A DNA stretch of 34,112 nucleotides, taken from the NCBI RefSeq assembly GCF_900155535.1, contig NZ_LT706963.1:431121-465232 (forward strand). Reading direction: 5' to 3'. This DNA is from Corynebacterium urinipleomorphum. Lineage in GTDB: Bacteria; Actinomycetota; Actinomycetes; Mycobacteriales; Mycobacteriaceae. Below, piece by piece: positions 34,011 through 34,112 of the stretch (positions are counted from its first letter, which is position 1; each line of letters starts with the position of its first letter). Made by a program: the position numbers and the translations under genes. The notes under the pieces are model-generated. The model made no database searches. It was not told where the DNA came from and saw nothing but the letters and a program-made list of their open reading frames with translations.

Positions 34011-34112
34011 GTCCCGCCGTCGATGAAGGCCGCGATCGGCGTGGGCATCGGCATGTTCATCTCGCTCCTCGGTTTCGTGGACGCGGGCTTTGTCCGCCGC
34101 ATCCCGGATGAA
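34011..34112 (+). pseudogene. NCS2-type purine permease fragment, runs off the window
   Basis: The plus strand encodes VPPSMKAAIGVGIGMFIS, then LLGFVDAGFVRRIPDE, resembling the conserved IP.S.K.AI..GIG.F...IG...AG segment of PbuG/AzgA-type hypoxanthine-guanine permeases. There is no start codon or RBS at its left edge, where it meets the PBP sequence, so the gene has lost its 5' part or was interrupted here. The rest lies outside the window. Confidence 0.55.

Noticed and set aside
32420..34111. 563-codon plus-strand frame opposite the PBP gene
   Set aside because: Gly/Arg/His-rich low-complexity translation; the minus strand has clear STFK, SCN and KTG motifs.
1..34112. tRNA or rRNA genes and CRISPR arrays
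   Set aside because: I saw no cloverleaf with a TTCGA T-loop, no rRNA stretch and no regularly spaced repeats on either strand.

Overview
The window reads as chromosomal DNA of a Corynebacterium-like, fairly GC-rich actinobacterium. The evidence is the ribosomal protein sequences, the split S10 / spc / alpha ribosomal clusters, a pair of GTPase genes beside rpsQ, and an EccB-type type VII secretion gene close to truA. The species cannot be fixed from the sequence alone.

Layout. (1) 1-1156: the end of the S10 operon (rpsC 3' end, rplP, rpmC, rpsQ) and a strong terminator. (2) 1171-7300, minus strand: two overlapping membrane-anchored GTPase genes, a formate/nitrite-type channel, and a thiD-tenA fusion gene behind a TPP riboswitch. 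(3) 7573-8843: first part of the spc operon (rplN, rplX, rplE). (4) 8885-10323: a complete IS3-family insertion sequence with 3-bp target duplication, orfA/orfB, a -1 frameshift site and a 17-bp inverted repeat at its right end. (5) 10351-14717: a NagD-like HAD phosphatase, L-lactate dehydrogenase, a DUF2786-like protein and a secreted phytase/esterase-like protein. (6) 15301-18062: rest of the spc operon (rpsH, rplF, rplR, rpsE, rpmD, rplO) and a terminator. (7) 18351-21058: secY-adk-map. (8) 21120-21932: an L,D-transpeptidase whose mRNA looks leaderless. (9) 22121-25858: infA, then rpsM-rpsK-rpsD-rpoA-rplQ and a terminator. (10) 25947-30493: truA, a large polytopic membrane protein and eccB. 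(11) 30548-34112: a mosaic of broken pieces: the C-terminal end of a mycosin (mycP), a fragment of an IS3-type transposase, a fragment of an IS1380-type transposase, a class B penicillin-binding protein gene lacking its 5' part, and the edge of a purine permease gene.

Most of the window is the core translation and secretion set: ribosomal proteins, SecY translocon, adenylate kinase, methionine aminopeptidase, IF-1, RNA polymerase alpha and TruA. rpsN (S14) is absent between rplE and rpsH, and rpmJ (L36) is absent between infA and rpsM. Metabolic genes occupy the gap between rplE and rpsH.

The least ordinary part is the right end. The ESX-type locus stops at a decapitated mycP, and a chain of at least four sequence junctions leads to a truncated resistance-type PBP gene. 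I found no clearly new multi-gene system. The best candidates for unexplained biology are the coupled GTPase pair, the hairpin at the IS end, and the mosaic right end.
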